A stretch of DNA of 35,922 nt, taken from contig JBEPTZ010000037.1 in the NCBI GenBank assembly GCA_041691815.1, forward strand, positions 1 through 35,922, read 5' to 3'. Source of the DNA: 70-18 sp041691815 (GTDB lineage Bacteria > Pseudomonadota > Alphaproteobacteria > Acetobacterales > Acetobacteraceae). Below are positions 1-8,595 of the stretch, piece after piece (the first letter of the stretch is position 1; the number at the start of each line of letters is the position of its first letter). A program made the translations under genes and the position numbers. A model generated the notes under the pieces. That model did not search any database and was not told the origin of the DNA. It saw nothing but the letters and a program-made list of their open reading frames with translations.

Positions 1-120
1 CCCGCGCCCGGCACCGCCACCCCGCCCGCCGCCACCCCGCCCGCCGCCACGCCGCCCGCTGCCACGCCAACAGCACCGCCGGCCGCACCCGCGCCCACGA
101 CCAAGGTGCCGACCAACTAG
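1..120 (+). CDS. secG: SecG preprotein translocase subunit, C-terminal end only (partial)
   Basis: Frame 1 is open from the window edge to TAG at 118-120 and encodes only a Pro/Ala/Thr-rich tail ending KVPTN. Four tandem 15-bp units at 16-75 encode ATPPA-like pentapeptides (the last is ATPTA). Alphaproteobacterial SecG proteins carry low-complexity Ala/Pro tails after their two membrane helices, and secG lies directly upstream of pyrG in many Rhodospirillales. The name therefore rests on composition plus position. No conserved SecG domain is inside the window, so any protein with an Ala-Pro tail would fit the residues alone. The membrane part lies off the left edge. Confidence 0.5.
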   Translation, partial: PAPGTATPPAATPPAATPPAATPTAPPAAPAPTTKVPTN

Positions 121-182
121 CCACCTGCCCGGCGGGCCTGGCCCGCCCGCCACCGATCAGGACACCGCAATGCTGCCCGGAC

Positions 183-211
183 TTTCTGCGACTCGGGTCT
201 GGCCTTATACT
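183..211 (+). promoter_or_regulatory. Candidate pyrG promoter giving a leaderless or near-leaderless mRNA
   Basis: A TATACT hexamer (206-211) is a near-consensus -10 box. It ends only 8 nt before the pyrG ATG at 220, so transcription would start at or within about two bases of the start codon. The -35 region (TTTCTG at 183-188, 17-nt spacer) is weak. No Shine-Dalgarno sequence precedes the ATG, which agrees with a leaderless transcript. Confidence 0.45.
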
Positions 212-219
212 GGCCGCCC

Positions 220-1863
<1,644 letters not shown>

Positions 1864-1870
1864 GCAAGCA

Positions 1871-1992
1871 GTTCTTTTTTGAAAAAAAGAACCAAAAAAC
1901 TTCATCTGCCTTGCAACAGCGGAGAGGTGGAGACCCCGAGTCTCCAAAATGGTTGAAAAGTTTTTTTGCTTCTTTTTGTTCACAAAAAGAAG
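1871..1992 (+). repeat. Dispersed structured intergenic element, copy R1 (pyrG-kdsA)
   Basis: This is a full 122-bp copy. The left terminal hairpin has arms GTTCTTTTTT and AAAAAAGAAC (1871-1892). The right terminal hairpin has arms CTTCTTTTTGT and ACAAAAAGAAG (1969-1992). Inside are complementary CAAAAAACTT (1893-1902) and AAGTTTTTTTG (1958-1968), plus a central stem GGAGAC/GTCTCC (1929-1945). It begins 7 nt after the pyrG stop and ends 16 nt before the kdsA ATG. It is the only copy lying between two co-directional genes. It encodes no protein. Confidence 0.9.
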
Positions 1993-2008
1993 ATCTTAGG
2001 AACACCCC

Positions 2009-2848
2009 ATGCCAGACGTCCAGATCGGCAAGCTGACCATCGGCAACGCCCGCCCGTTCACCCTGATCGCCGGCCCCTGCCAGATCGAATCCCGCGCCCA
2101 CGCGCTGGAAACCGCTGCCGCCCTGGTCGCGATGTGCGCCGCCGCCGGCGTCCCGCTGATCTACAAATCCAGCTTCGACAAAGCCAACCGCACCAGCGCC
2201 ACCGCCGCCCGCGGTGTCGGCATGGCGGACGGCCTGGCCATCCTCGCCGAAATCCGCGCCACCCACGGTTGCCCGGTGCTGACCGACGTCCACGACGCCA
2301 GCCAATGCGCCCCCGCCGCCGAGGCGGTGGACGTGCTGCAGATCCCCGCCTTCCTCTGCCGCCAGACCGACCTGCTGCTGGCCGCCGGCCGCACCGGCCG
2401 CGCCATCAACGTGAAAAAGGGCCAGTTCCTCGCCCCCTGGGACATGCAGCACGTCGCTGCCAAGATCGCCAGCACCGGCAACACCCGCATCCTGCTCACC
2501 GAGCGCGGCGCCAGCTTCGGCTACAACACCCTGGTCACCGACTTCCGCGCCCTGCCGATCATGGCCCAGACCGGCTACCCGGTGGTGTTCGACGCCACCC
2601 ACTCGGTGCAGCAACCCGGCGGCCAGGGCGCCTCCAGCGGCGGCCAACGCGAATTCGCCCCCATCCTGGCCCGCGCCGCGCTGGCGGTGGGCTGCGCCGC
2701 CGTCTTCATCGAGGCGCACGAAAACCCCGACGCCGCCCCCAGCGACGGCCCCAACATGATCCCGCTCCGCCAGATGCCCGCCCTGATCGCCCGCCTGAAG
2801 GCGTTCGACGATCTATCCAAGGCGAGTCAGGAAGCAGTTCTTTTTTAA
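2009..2848 (+). CDS. kdsA: 3-deoxy-8-phosphooctulonate synthase (KDO-8-P synthase)
   Basis: This cytosolic enzyme condenses phosphoenolpyruvate with arabinose 5-phosphate to KDO-8-phosphate, a precursor of the LPS inner core. The 279-aa TIM-barrel protein shows the family blocks LIAGPCQIES and YKSSFDKANRTS and the late segment VFIEAHENPD. Cys24 in GPCQIES marks the metal-dependent class (the Aquifex type; the E. coli type has Asn there). ATG 2009 has an AGGAA ribosome site about 7 nt upstream. The last residues (about SQEAVLF) and the TAA stop are supplied by repeat R2: the stop lies inside its left hairpin. In many relatives kdsA is followed by eno; here lptF follows on the opposite strand. 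Confidence 0.97.
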   Translation: MPDVQIGKLTIGNARPFTLIAGPCQIESRAHALETAAALVAMCAAAGVPLIYKSSFDKANRTSATAARGVGMADGLAILAEIRATHGCPVLTDVHDASQCAPAAEAVDVLQIPAFLCRQTDLLLAAGRTGRAINVKKGQFLAPWDMQHVAAKIASTGNTRILLTERGASFGYNTLVTDFRALPIMAQTGYPVVFDATHSVQQPGGQGASSGGQREFAPILARAALAVGCAAVFIEAHENPDAAPSDGPNMIPLRQMPALIARLKAFDDLSKASQEAVLF

Positions 2849-2960
2849 AAAAAGAACCAAAAAACTTTTTATCCGCCTTGGAACAGTTGAGGGGTGGAAA
2901 CTCCGGAGTCTCCAAAATAGATAAAAAGTTTTTTTGCTTCTTTTTGTTCACAAAAAGAAG
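2837..2960 (+). repeat. Dispersed structured intergenic element, copy R2 (kdsA/lptF, convergent)
   Basis: This is a full 124-bp copy. The left hairpin is at 2837-2857 (GTTC...GAAC, here without the central G seen in R1, which creates the kdsA stop codon TAA). The right hairpin is at 2937-2960. The inner arms AAAAAACTTTTTATC and GATAAAAAGTTTTTT form a 15-bp long-range stem. The central part holds the ACTCCGGAGT palindrome and a conserved CCTTGGAACAG segment. It overlaps the kdsA 3' end and stops 11 nt short of the lptF stop codon. Confidence 0.9.
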
Positions 2961-2971
2961 ACTCTTCCTTC

Positions 2972-4111
2972 CTAGGATACTTCCCCCCGCGCCGCCCACC
3001 CCGACCGATCCACCAGCACCGGCCCGAACAGCCACAGCGCGCACAACAGCCCCGGCAGCACCGCCCGCACATACATCAGCGGAATGAACCCCGGCTGCCG
3101 CACCGCCAGGCTGTCCAGCGCCAGCCCCATCGCCACCAGCCCCACCACCGCGACGATCGCCACGAATGGCCGCATCATGCTGCCATGCCGCCGGAATGCG
3201 CCCGACAGCACCGCCACCAGCGCCACCATCACGTAGCTGAAGGTGGACAGCGGCAGCACCAGCCGCTTATGCGCCTCAACCCGCATCTTGGGAAAATCGC
3301 GCGGGTTGGCGGTGGCCGGGTCAGGGTCCAGCAGCTCGCCCAGCCCCATCTCGCCCATGTCGCGCAACCGTGTCGTGCTGCCGCGCCCCGGTTCGGTCAG
3401 CGCGATGGTGTTCTGCTTGAAGGTCAGCAGGTTCAGCCGCCCGGTCTGCGCATCGATCTCCTGGCGCGAGCCGTTCTCCAGCAGCACCCGCGGCCCATCC
3501 GGGCTGTCCAGCAGCCGCCCGGTTTCGGCCAGCACGGTGGCATGGTGGGCGCGGTCCCGGCCGTCATCCACCAGGATGCCGTGCAGCGTGCCGTCCTGGT
3601 CGCGCTGGCGCACATACACCACCAGGTCGTCGGAAATCTGCGTGAACACCCCCTCCTGCAACAGGAAGGCGGCAATCTGGTTGCGGATTTCGAACTGGAA
3701 CGCCCGGAACGCCCCGGCGCTGTTCGGCACCACCCACAAGGTCAGCGCGTAGCCAACCCCGATCGCCAGCGCCGCCACCGCCAGCGCCGGCCGCGCCAGC
3801 GCCACCGGCGACAGCCCGGCCGCCCCCATCACCGTCAACTCGCGGTCCCCGGCCAGCCGCTGGTAGACGAACTGCACCACCACGAAGCAGGTGATCGGCA
3901 AAATCACCGCGACGAAGCCCGGAATCAGCAGCCCGGTCAGCCGCAGGAACACCCCGAACGACAGCCCGCGATTGACCACCAGTTCGACGAACCGCAGCGA
4001 CTGGGTCAGCCAGATCAGCGCCACCAGCCCGCCGGTCACCACCACCAGTGCCCCCAGCAACTGGCGGAACAGATAACGGTCGATGCGCGAGATATGCGGA
4101 AGAATTGTCAT
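2972..4111 (-). CDS. lptF: LPS export ABC transporter permease LptF
   Basis: This inner-membrane half of the LptB2FG transporter lifts LPS from the inner membrane and passes it to LptC/LptA. The 379-aa protein has the YjgP/YjgQ architecture: IDRYLFRQLLGALVVV at the N terminus, the block FVELVVNRGLSFGVFLRLTG, three helices, a periplasmic beta-jellyroll domain (about 140-270) and three C-terminal helices. The motif GDRELTVMGAAGLSPVALARP (the conserved cytoplasmic coupling helix) and the segment QFEIRNQIAAFLLQEGVF favour LptF over LptG. Its ATG overlaps the upstream glycosyltransferase stop (ATGA, 4108-4111), so the two are probably translationally coupled. No lptG lies beside it in the window. 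Confidence 0.9.
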   Translation of the reverse strand: MTILPHISRIDRYLFRQLLGALVVVTGGLVALIWLTQSLRFVELVVNRGLSFGVFLRLTGLLIPGFVAVILPITCFVVVQFVYQRLAGDRELTVMGAAGLSPVALARPALAVAALAIGVGYALTLWVVPNSAGAFRAFQFEIRNQIAAFLLQEGVFTQISDDLVVYVRQRDQDGTLHGILVDDGRDRAHHATVLAETGRLLDSPDGPRVLLENGSRQEIDAQTGRLNLLTFKQNTIALTEPGRGSTTRLRDMGEMGLGELLDPDPATANPRDFPKMRVEAHKRLVLPLSTFSYVMVALVAVLSGAFRRHGSMMRPFVAIVAVVGLVAMGLALDSLAVRQPGFIPLMYVRAVLPGLLCALWLFGPVLVDRSGWAARGEVS

Positions 4112-5145
4112 CGGCGCGGCCCAAGCTCAATGCAGCGCTGATAACACGCCAGCAGCCGCCCGATGACCACCTCGCGGGTGAAATCCGCCTGATACGCCGC
4201 CGTGCCGCCCGCCACCAGGGCCGCCCGCAGCCCGGCATCGCCGATCGCCCGCCGCAGGCAGGCGGCCAGCGCCGCGGGGTTTTCGATCGGGCACAGCAGC
4301 CCGTTCACCCCGTCCCGCACATATTGCCGCGCCCCGTCGGCGAGACTTGCCACCAGCGGCCGCCGCATCGCCCAGGCCTCGGCGATCACCGTGCCGAACG
4401 GCTCGTAGCGGCTCGGCAGTACGCAGATGTCGCAGGCCTGCAGCAGCGCCTTGCGGTCATTGCGCCAGCCAAGAAACCGCACCCGCTCTCCCAGCCCCAG
4501 CCGCTCGGCCAGTTGCTCATACTCCCCCCGCGCCGGCCCGTCCCCGGCCAGCCACAGATAGGCGCCCGGCACCTCGGCCAGCGCCTGCAACATGGTGTCG
4601 ATGCCCTTCACCTGGTGCATCCGGCTCAGCACCAGCAGCAGCGGCGCATCCTCCGGGGTATCCAGGCTGGCCCGGCTCACTGCAGCCGCATCAGGCATGG
4701 TCCCGAAGGTATTGACGGTAAAGCATCTTTCCGCCGGCATCCCGGCCGCCACGACATGCCGGGTGATGTCCGGCGTCACCCCCACGAAGCAATCAGCGCT
4801 GCGGAAGTACTTGAGATCATAGTAATCCCCGAACCAGCCCAGCACCGGGCACGGCATCCGGGCAGGCACGAAGCTGCCGGCCCGCTGCATCCAGGCATGC
4901 ACGATATCCGCCTTGATCGCCCGCGCCGCCGCCCTGATCCGCCAGCCGAGCGTCACCTCGCCACGGAAGAACCGCGCCGCCTGGGTCGGCACCCCGGCGG
5001 CGCCAAAGCGCGCCATCACCCGCGGCCAGGCCCGGGTAAACACCAGTTGCTCCACGCCGCGCGCATGCAGCGCCAGGATCGCATCCTGCGCGAACGTCTC
5101 GGCGCCACCGATCTCGGCGCCCGCGATGACATGAAGAACCTTCAT
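4108..5145 (-). CDS. Glycosyltransferase family 4 (GT-B fold), probably LPS core or surface glycan
   Basis: The predicted 345-aa cytoplasmic or membrane-associated enzyme transfers a sugar from a nucleotide-sugar donor. The N-terminal Rossmann half starts MKVLHVIAGAEIGGAETF, typical of GT4. The C-terminal half has LVLSRMHQVKGIDTML, a DGP segment, and the retaining-GT4 EX7E motif at Glu248 and Glu256 (EPFGTVIAE). The reading frame is open further upstream to 5253, but homology starts at Met 5145, so that start is used; the extra 36 residues are low-complexity. Coupling to lptF and closeness to kdsA suggest a role in LPS core assembly. That role is inferred from context; donor and acceptor cannot be read from the sequence. 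Confidence 0.85.
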   Translation of the reverse strand: MKVLHVIAGAEIGGAETFAQDAILALHARGVEQLVFTRAWPRVMARFGAAGVPTQAARFFRGEVTLGWRIRAAARAIKADIVHAWMQRAGSFVPARMPCPVLGWFGDYYDLKYFRSADCFVGVTPDITRHVVAAGMPAERCFTVNTFGTMPDAAAVSRASLDTPEDAPLLLVLSRMHQVKGIDTMLQALAEVPGAYLWLAGDGPARGEYEQLAERLGLGERVRFLGWRNDRKALLQACDICVLPSRYEPFGTVIAEAWAMRRPLVASLADGARQYVRDGVNGLLCPIENPAALAACLRRAIGDAGLRAALVAGGTAAYQADFTREVVIGRLLACYQRCIELGPRR

Positions 5146-5263
5146 CGCCGGCAGCCATAGCCACGATGCAACCCGGTGTCGAGCGCGCGGCCAGGGCGGC
5201 GTCGGGGGGTCGCCCTTTGCCCCGGCCCCTGTCATCATGGCCGCGCGTTGCAATGGGGCAGGG

Positions 5264-6373
5264 ATGGCAAGCTACGACATCATCGTCATCGGCGGCGGCC
5301 TGGTCGGCGGCGCCATCGCCTGGGGGGCGGCCCGGCTCGGCGCCAAGGTGGCGCTGGTCGACGAGGGCGACATCGCGTTCCGTGCCGCGCGCGGCAATTT
5401 CGGCCTGGTCTGGGTGCAGAGCAAAGGCGCCAACATGCCGGAATATGCCCACTGGTCGCGCCGCTCGGCCGAACTCTGGCCGGGCCTGCACGCCGGCATG
5501 CAGGAGGCCACCGGCACCGACGTGGCGCTGCAACAGACCGGCGGCTACACCTTCTGCCTGTCCGAAGCCGAGATGCAGTGCCGCGCGGCGCTGATCGCCC
5601 GCATGCACAACGAGAGCGGCGATATCGGCACCGTGATGCTCGACCGCGCCGAATTGCGCGCCCGCCTGCCGATGGTCGGCGAGGCGGTGCACGGTGCCGC
5701 CTTCTGCCCGCTCGATGGCCACGCCAACCCGCTGAAACTGCTGCGTTCGCTGCAACAGGCGCTGCTCGGCCTGGGCGGCGCCTACCTGCCGAACCGCACC
5801 GTCGACCGCATCACCCACCACCCCGGCGCGTTCACCGTGCATAGCGGCGCCGAGGCGATCACCGGCGCAAAACTGGTGATCGCCGCCGGCCTCGGCAGCG
5901 CCAAACTGGCGCCGATGGTCGGCCTCTCCATGCCGGTCACCCCGCTGCGCGGCGAGATCGTGGTCACCGAACGGGTGCGCCGCTTCCTCGACTGCGCCAC
6001 CCATATCGCCCGGCAGACCGACGAAGGCAGCGTGCTGCTCGGCGACAGCCAGGAGGATGCCGGCTTCGACGTCTCCACCAGCGTGCCGGTGATGCGCGAG
6101 ATCGTTGCCCGCAACCTCGCGGTGTTCCCGCTGCTGCGCGACGCCAACATCGTCCGCGTCTGGGCGGCGCTCAGGGTGATGTCCCCCGATGGCTGCCCGA
6201 TCTACCAGGAATCCGAGACCCACCCAGGCGCCTTCGCCGCCACCTGCCACAGCGGCGTCACCCTGGCCGGTGCCCACGCCCTTGCCCTGGCCCCTGCCAT
6301 CCTGGCCGGCCACCTGCCCGAGAGTTTCGATGCATTCCACCCGCGCAGATTCGAACTTCAGCCGGCTGCCTGA
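5264..6373 (+). CDS. FAD-dependent oxidoreductase, DAO/HcnC/opine-oxidase beta-like subunit
   Basis: This 369-aa protein of the glycine/D-amino-acid oxidase family has the dinucleotide-binding motif DIIVIGGGLVGGAIAW (residues 4-19), a middle segment TPLRGEIVVTER and the C-terminal FAD-contacting block CHSGVTLAGAHALALAP. It probably oxidises a C-N bond in an amino acid, imino acid or opine. It is followed by overlapping genes for a small 2Fe-2S protein and a second flavoprotein. This set defines the heterotrimeric family containing HcnABC, octopine/nopaline oxidases and D-hydroxyproline dehydrogenase. ATG 5264 has a G-rich GGGGCAGGG just upstream; an in-frame ATG at 5237 is the alternative. 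The gene is divergent from the glycosyltransferase (118-nt gap without a clear promoter). Substrate unknown. Confidence 0.85.
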   Translation: MASYDIIVIGGGLVGGAIAWGAARLGAKVALVDEGDIAFRAARGNFGLVWVQSKGANMPEYAHWSRRSAELWPGLHAGMQEATGTDVALQQTGGYTFCLSEAEMQCRAALIARMHNESGDIGTVMLDRAELRARLPMVGEAVHGAAFCPLDGHANPLKLLRSLQQALLGLGGAYLPNRTVDRITHHPGAFTVHSGAEAITGAKLVIAAGLGSAKLAPMVGLSMPVTPLRGEIVVTERVRRFLDCATHIARQTDEGSVLLGDSQEDAGFDVSTSVPVMREIVARNLAVFPLLRDANIVRVWAALRVMSPDGCPIYQESETHPGAFAATCHSGVTLAGAHALALAPAILAGHLPESFDAFHPRRFELQPAA

Positions 6374-6641
6374 CCCCAGGCCCGAGTTGCATTTCAGCTT
6401 CGAGGGCCGCCGCCTGCCGGCCCATGACGGCGACAGCGTGGCTGCCGCGCTGCTGGCCAATGGCTGCGGCCCGTTCCGCGCCACCGCGGTCTCCGCCAGC
6501 CCGCGCGCGCCCTGGTGCATGATGGGCATCTGCTTCGACTGCCTGGTGGAAATCGACGGCACCGCCAACCGCCAGGCCTGCCTGGTGCCGGTCGCCGACG
6601 GCATGCGCATCCGCCGCCAGCACGGCGCCCGTACGCTATGA
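6330..6641 (+). CDS. (2Fe-2S)-binding protein, HcnA-like small subunit
   Basis: The 103-aa ferredoxin-like protein carries electrons within the three-subunit dehydrogenase. It has the plant-type ferredoxin cysteine pattern CMMGICFDC (C-x4-C-x2-C) with a fourth Cys in RQACLVP, preceded by a beta-grasp start (HFSFEGRRLPAHDGDSVAAALLANG). ATG 6330 has GAGAG 5-9 nt upstream and overlaps the end of the DAO-like gene by 44 nt. The stop overlaps the next start (ATGA). Such tight coupling fits subunits made in fixed ratio. Confidence 0.85.
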   Translation: MHSTRADSNFSRLPDPRPELHFSFEGRRLPAHDGDSVAAALLANGCGPFRATAVSASPRAPWCMMGICFDCLVEIDGTANRQACLVPVADGMRIRRQHGARTL

Positions 6642-8038
6642 ACGCGGGCATTATGACCGAGCATGTCGATGCCGTGGTGATCGGCGCCGGACCGGCTGGC
6701 ATGGCCGCCGCCACCCTGCTCGCCGAGCGCGGCGCCCATACCGTGCTGCTCGACGAGCAAGCGGCGCCGGGCGGGCAGATCTATCGCGGCATCGAGCAGG
6801 CCAACCCGGCGCTGCGCGCGCTGCTCGGGCCGGACTATGCCCACGGTGCCGCACTGGCCGAACGGCTGCGCGCCAGCGGTGCCGAATACCGCCCCGGCAG
6901 CGCCGTATGGAACGTTACGTCTGAGAGATATGTATGGGTCATACGCAATGGCGCGGTGACCTCGCTGCAAACTGAGGTTTTGCTGCTCGCCACCGGCGCA
7001 ATGGAGCGTCCGGTGCCGATTCCGGGCTGGACGCTGCCCGGGGTGATGGCGGCGGGGGCGGTGCAAATCCTGCTCAAGACCGCGTCTTTGCACCCGGATT
7101 CGATCGTTTTAGCCGGCTCCGGGCCGCTTTTATACCTGCTTTCGGCGCAACTTCTGGCCGCCGGCACAACCATCCTGGCATTGCTCGACACCACCGCCCG
7201 TCGCAACGAACTTGCCGCCCTTCGCCATCTGCCCGGCCCCGGTGGCTGGGGGTTGTTGGCCAAGGGCTTGAAACTGAAGGCAGAATTGCGCGCCGCCGGG
7301 GTGCAGACCTGGCGCCGGGTGACCGATCTGCGGATCGAGGGGAAGAATGCCGCCGAAGCCATTCATTTCACCGCCGCCGGCCACAAGCAGCGCATCGAAA
7401 CCACGCTGATCGCCCTGCACGAAGGCGTCATCCCGGCCCAGCAGATCACCCGCGCCCTTGGCTGCGCACATCAATGGAGTGAAACACAACGTTGTTTTCG
7501 CCCGGTTCTCGATGCCTGGGGCAACACCAGCCTGCCCGGCATCCTGGTCGCCGGTGACGCCGCCGGCATCGCCGGTGCCCGCGCCGCGGCCCCCGCCGGC
7601 CGCCTCGCCGCCGCCGAAGCGCTGCACCAACTGGGCCGCCTGACCCCGGCGGTCCGCGACGAACTCGCTGCCGCCGACCGCAGATCGCACGCCAAACATC
7701 TGAAAGCACGCGCTTTTCTCGACGCGCTGTACGCCCCGCCAGTGGCCATATTGCGCCCCGCCGACGATGTGGTGGTCTGCCGCTGCGAGGAAGTCACCGC
7801 CGGCCAACTCCGCAGTGTCGCGCGGCAAGGTTGCCAAGGCCCCAACCAGGCCAAGAGCTTCCTGCGCGCCGGCATGGGGCCATGCCAGGGCAGGCTCTGC
7901 GGCCCGGTGGTCAGCGAGATTCTGGCGGATTCGCTGGGCCGCAGCGTGCAAGAGACCGGCTATTACCGCATCCGCCCGCCGCTGAAGCCGGTGACGGTCG
8001 GGGAACTGGCGGGGGCGGATACCGATGATCCCGCATAG
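6638..8038 (+). CDS. NAD(P)/FAD-dependent oxidoreductase with C-terminal BFD-type [2Fe-2S] domain, HcnB/OoxA-like subunit
   Basis: This 466-aa subunit has an N-terminal Rossmann FAD motif (VVIGAGPAGMAAATLLAERG), a second dinucleotide-binding segment (IVLAGSGPLLYLLSAQLLA) and the late FAD motif GILVAGDAAGIAGARAA. The C-terminal BFD-like domain has cysteines in VVCRCEEVT and MGPCQGRLCGP. This is the layout of the large subunit of opine oxidases, HcnB and heteromeric D-hydroxyproline dehydrogenase. Electrons would pass from the DAO-like subunit through the iron-sulfur centres. The middle of the gene (about 6900-7500) uses codons rare in its neighbours (AGA, ATA, TTA, TTT). The stop lies 6 nt from the end of the convergent GNAT gene. 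ATG 6653 is an alternative start. Confidence 0.87.
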   Translation: MNAGIMTEHVDAVVIGAGPAGMAAATLLAERGAHTVLLDEQAAPGGQIYRGIEQANPALRALLGPDYAHGAALAERLRASGAEYRPGSAVWNVTSERYVWVIRNGAVTSLQTEVLLLATGAMERPVPIPGWTLPGVMAAGAVQILLKTASLHPDSIVLAGSGPLLYLLSAQLLAAGTTILALLDTTARRNELAALRHLPGPGGWGLLAKGLKLKAELRAAGVQTWRRVTDLRIEGKNAAEAIHFTAAGHKQRIETTLIALHEGVIPAQQITRALGCAHQWSETQRCFRPVLDAWGNTSLPGILVAGDAAGIAGARAAAPAGRLAAAEALHQLGRLTPAVRDELAAADRRSHAKHLKARAFLDALYAPPVAILRPADDVVVCRCEEVTAGQLRSVARQGCQGPNQAKSFLRAGMGPCQGRLCGPVVSEILADSLGRSVQETGYYRIRPPLKPVTVGELAGADTDDPA

Positions 8039-8044
8039 CTTTGT

Positions 8045-8542
8045 TTACAAATAGGAAATTTCTTTCTGCATGGCGCAACGCCGCGTCACGTCATTACCCT
8101 GCCGCGCCTGCGCCCGCAGCCGCGCGATCAGCCAGGCCGGACCAGCCACCTCGCTAAACCCGGCGGTGGCATAGAACGGCGCGTTCCACGGCAGCGTCCG
8201 GTCGGTGGTCAGGGTCAACGCCGCCACGCCCAATTCGCGCGCCCGCTGCTCCATCGCCGCCAGCAGTTGGCGCCCAAATCCAAGGCGCTGATGCCGGCTC
8301 GCCACCGAAAATTCCTCAATGAACAGAGTGTTATAGGCGGGCGCGGCGACGATGAAGCCGACCGGCCCGCCGTGATCGACGACCAGCAGCAGCCCGCGCG
8401 CCACCCCCCGGCGCAGCAGGCGGCGCGGCAGCGTGAGGCCGCCGGCCGCCCAGGCCATATGGGTGCCGGCAAACAGCGTTGAGGCCGAGCGCTCCACCGC
8501 TGCCACCGCGGGCAGGTCGGCCAGGGTGCCGAGGCGGATCAT
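8045..8542 (-). CDS. GNAT-family N-acetyltransferase
   Basis: The 165-aa protein has the GNAT fold signature. Motif A is readable as FSVASRHQRLGFGRQLLAAMEQRARELG, the acetyl-CoA pyrophosphate-binding R/Q-x-x-G-x-G/A loop. It is followed by VAALTLTTDRTLPWNAPFY and a YATAGF motif B-like end. Start Met 8542 (MIRLGTLADLPAVAAVERSA) is chosen because the GNAT N-terminal strand begins there; the frame stays open to 8584. It is divergent from the ATPase gene with a 53-nt gap. Acceptor unknown. The last codons contain a small TTTGT/ACAAA palindrome at 8041-8052. Confidence 0.8.
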   Translation of the reverse strand: MIRLGTLADLPAVAAVERSASTLFAGTHMAWAAGGLTLPRRLLRRGVARGLLLVVDHGGPVGFIVAAPAYNTLFIEEFSVASRHQRLGFGRQLLAAMEQRARELGVAALTLTTDRTLPWNAPFYATAGFSEVAGPAWLIARLRAQARQGNDVTRRCAMQKEISYL

Positions 8543-8564
8543 GCTTGCCGTGCGATCGGGCGCG

Positions 8565-8595
8565 CGGCAGGCTGGGCTGTCCACGGAGCCTGCCG
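8565..8595. promoter_or_regulatory. Perfect 9-bp inverted repeat abutting the ATPase start codon
   Basis: CGGCAGGCT (8565-8573) and AGCCTGCCG (8587-8595) are exact inverted repeats separated by 13 nt. The right arm touches the ATG at 8596. In RNA it would fold over the ribosome-binding region; in DNA it could be a dyad operator in the divergent GNAT/ATPase interval. The arms are GC-rich, so chance cannot be excluded in this genome. Confidence 0.45.

Noticed and set aside
1871..1992. The elements as ordinary Rho-independent terminators
   Set aside because: The GC-rich central stem is not followed directly by a U-tract, and the A/T-only terminal hairpins are weak by themselves. A termination role is possible but not of the classical form, so they are listed as repeats.
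4817..7093. Very long minus-strand open frame (758 codons) opposite the glycosyltransferase and oxidoreductase genes; similar long frames at 11176-13479, 20275-22440 and 23702-25813
   Set aside because: They lie antisense to, or in a shifted frame of, genes with complete recognised domains. Their products are Arg/Ala/Gly/Pro-rich without family motifs. Long shadow frames are expected at this GC content.
7486..7495. ACAACGTTGT palindrome inside the third oxidoreductase gene
   Set aside because: Short, intragenic and single; no reason to prefer an operator over chance.
5264..8038. Annotation of the operon as hydrogen cyanide synthase hcnABC
   Set aside because: The same three-subunit layout is shared by opine oxidases and D-hydroxyproline dehydrogenase, and the gene order differs from hcnA-hcnB-hcnC. 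Sequence alone does not fix the substrate.
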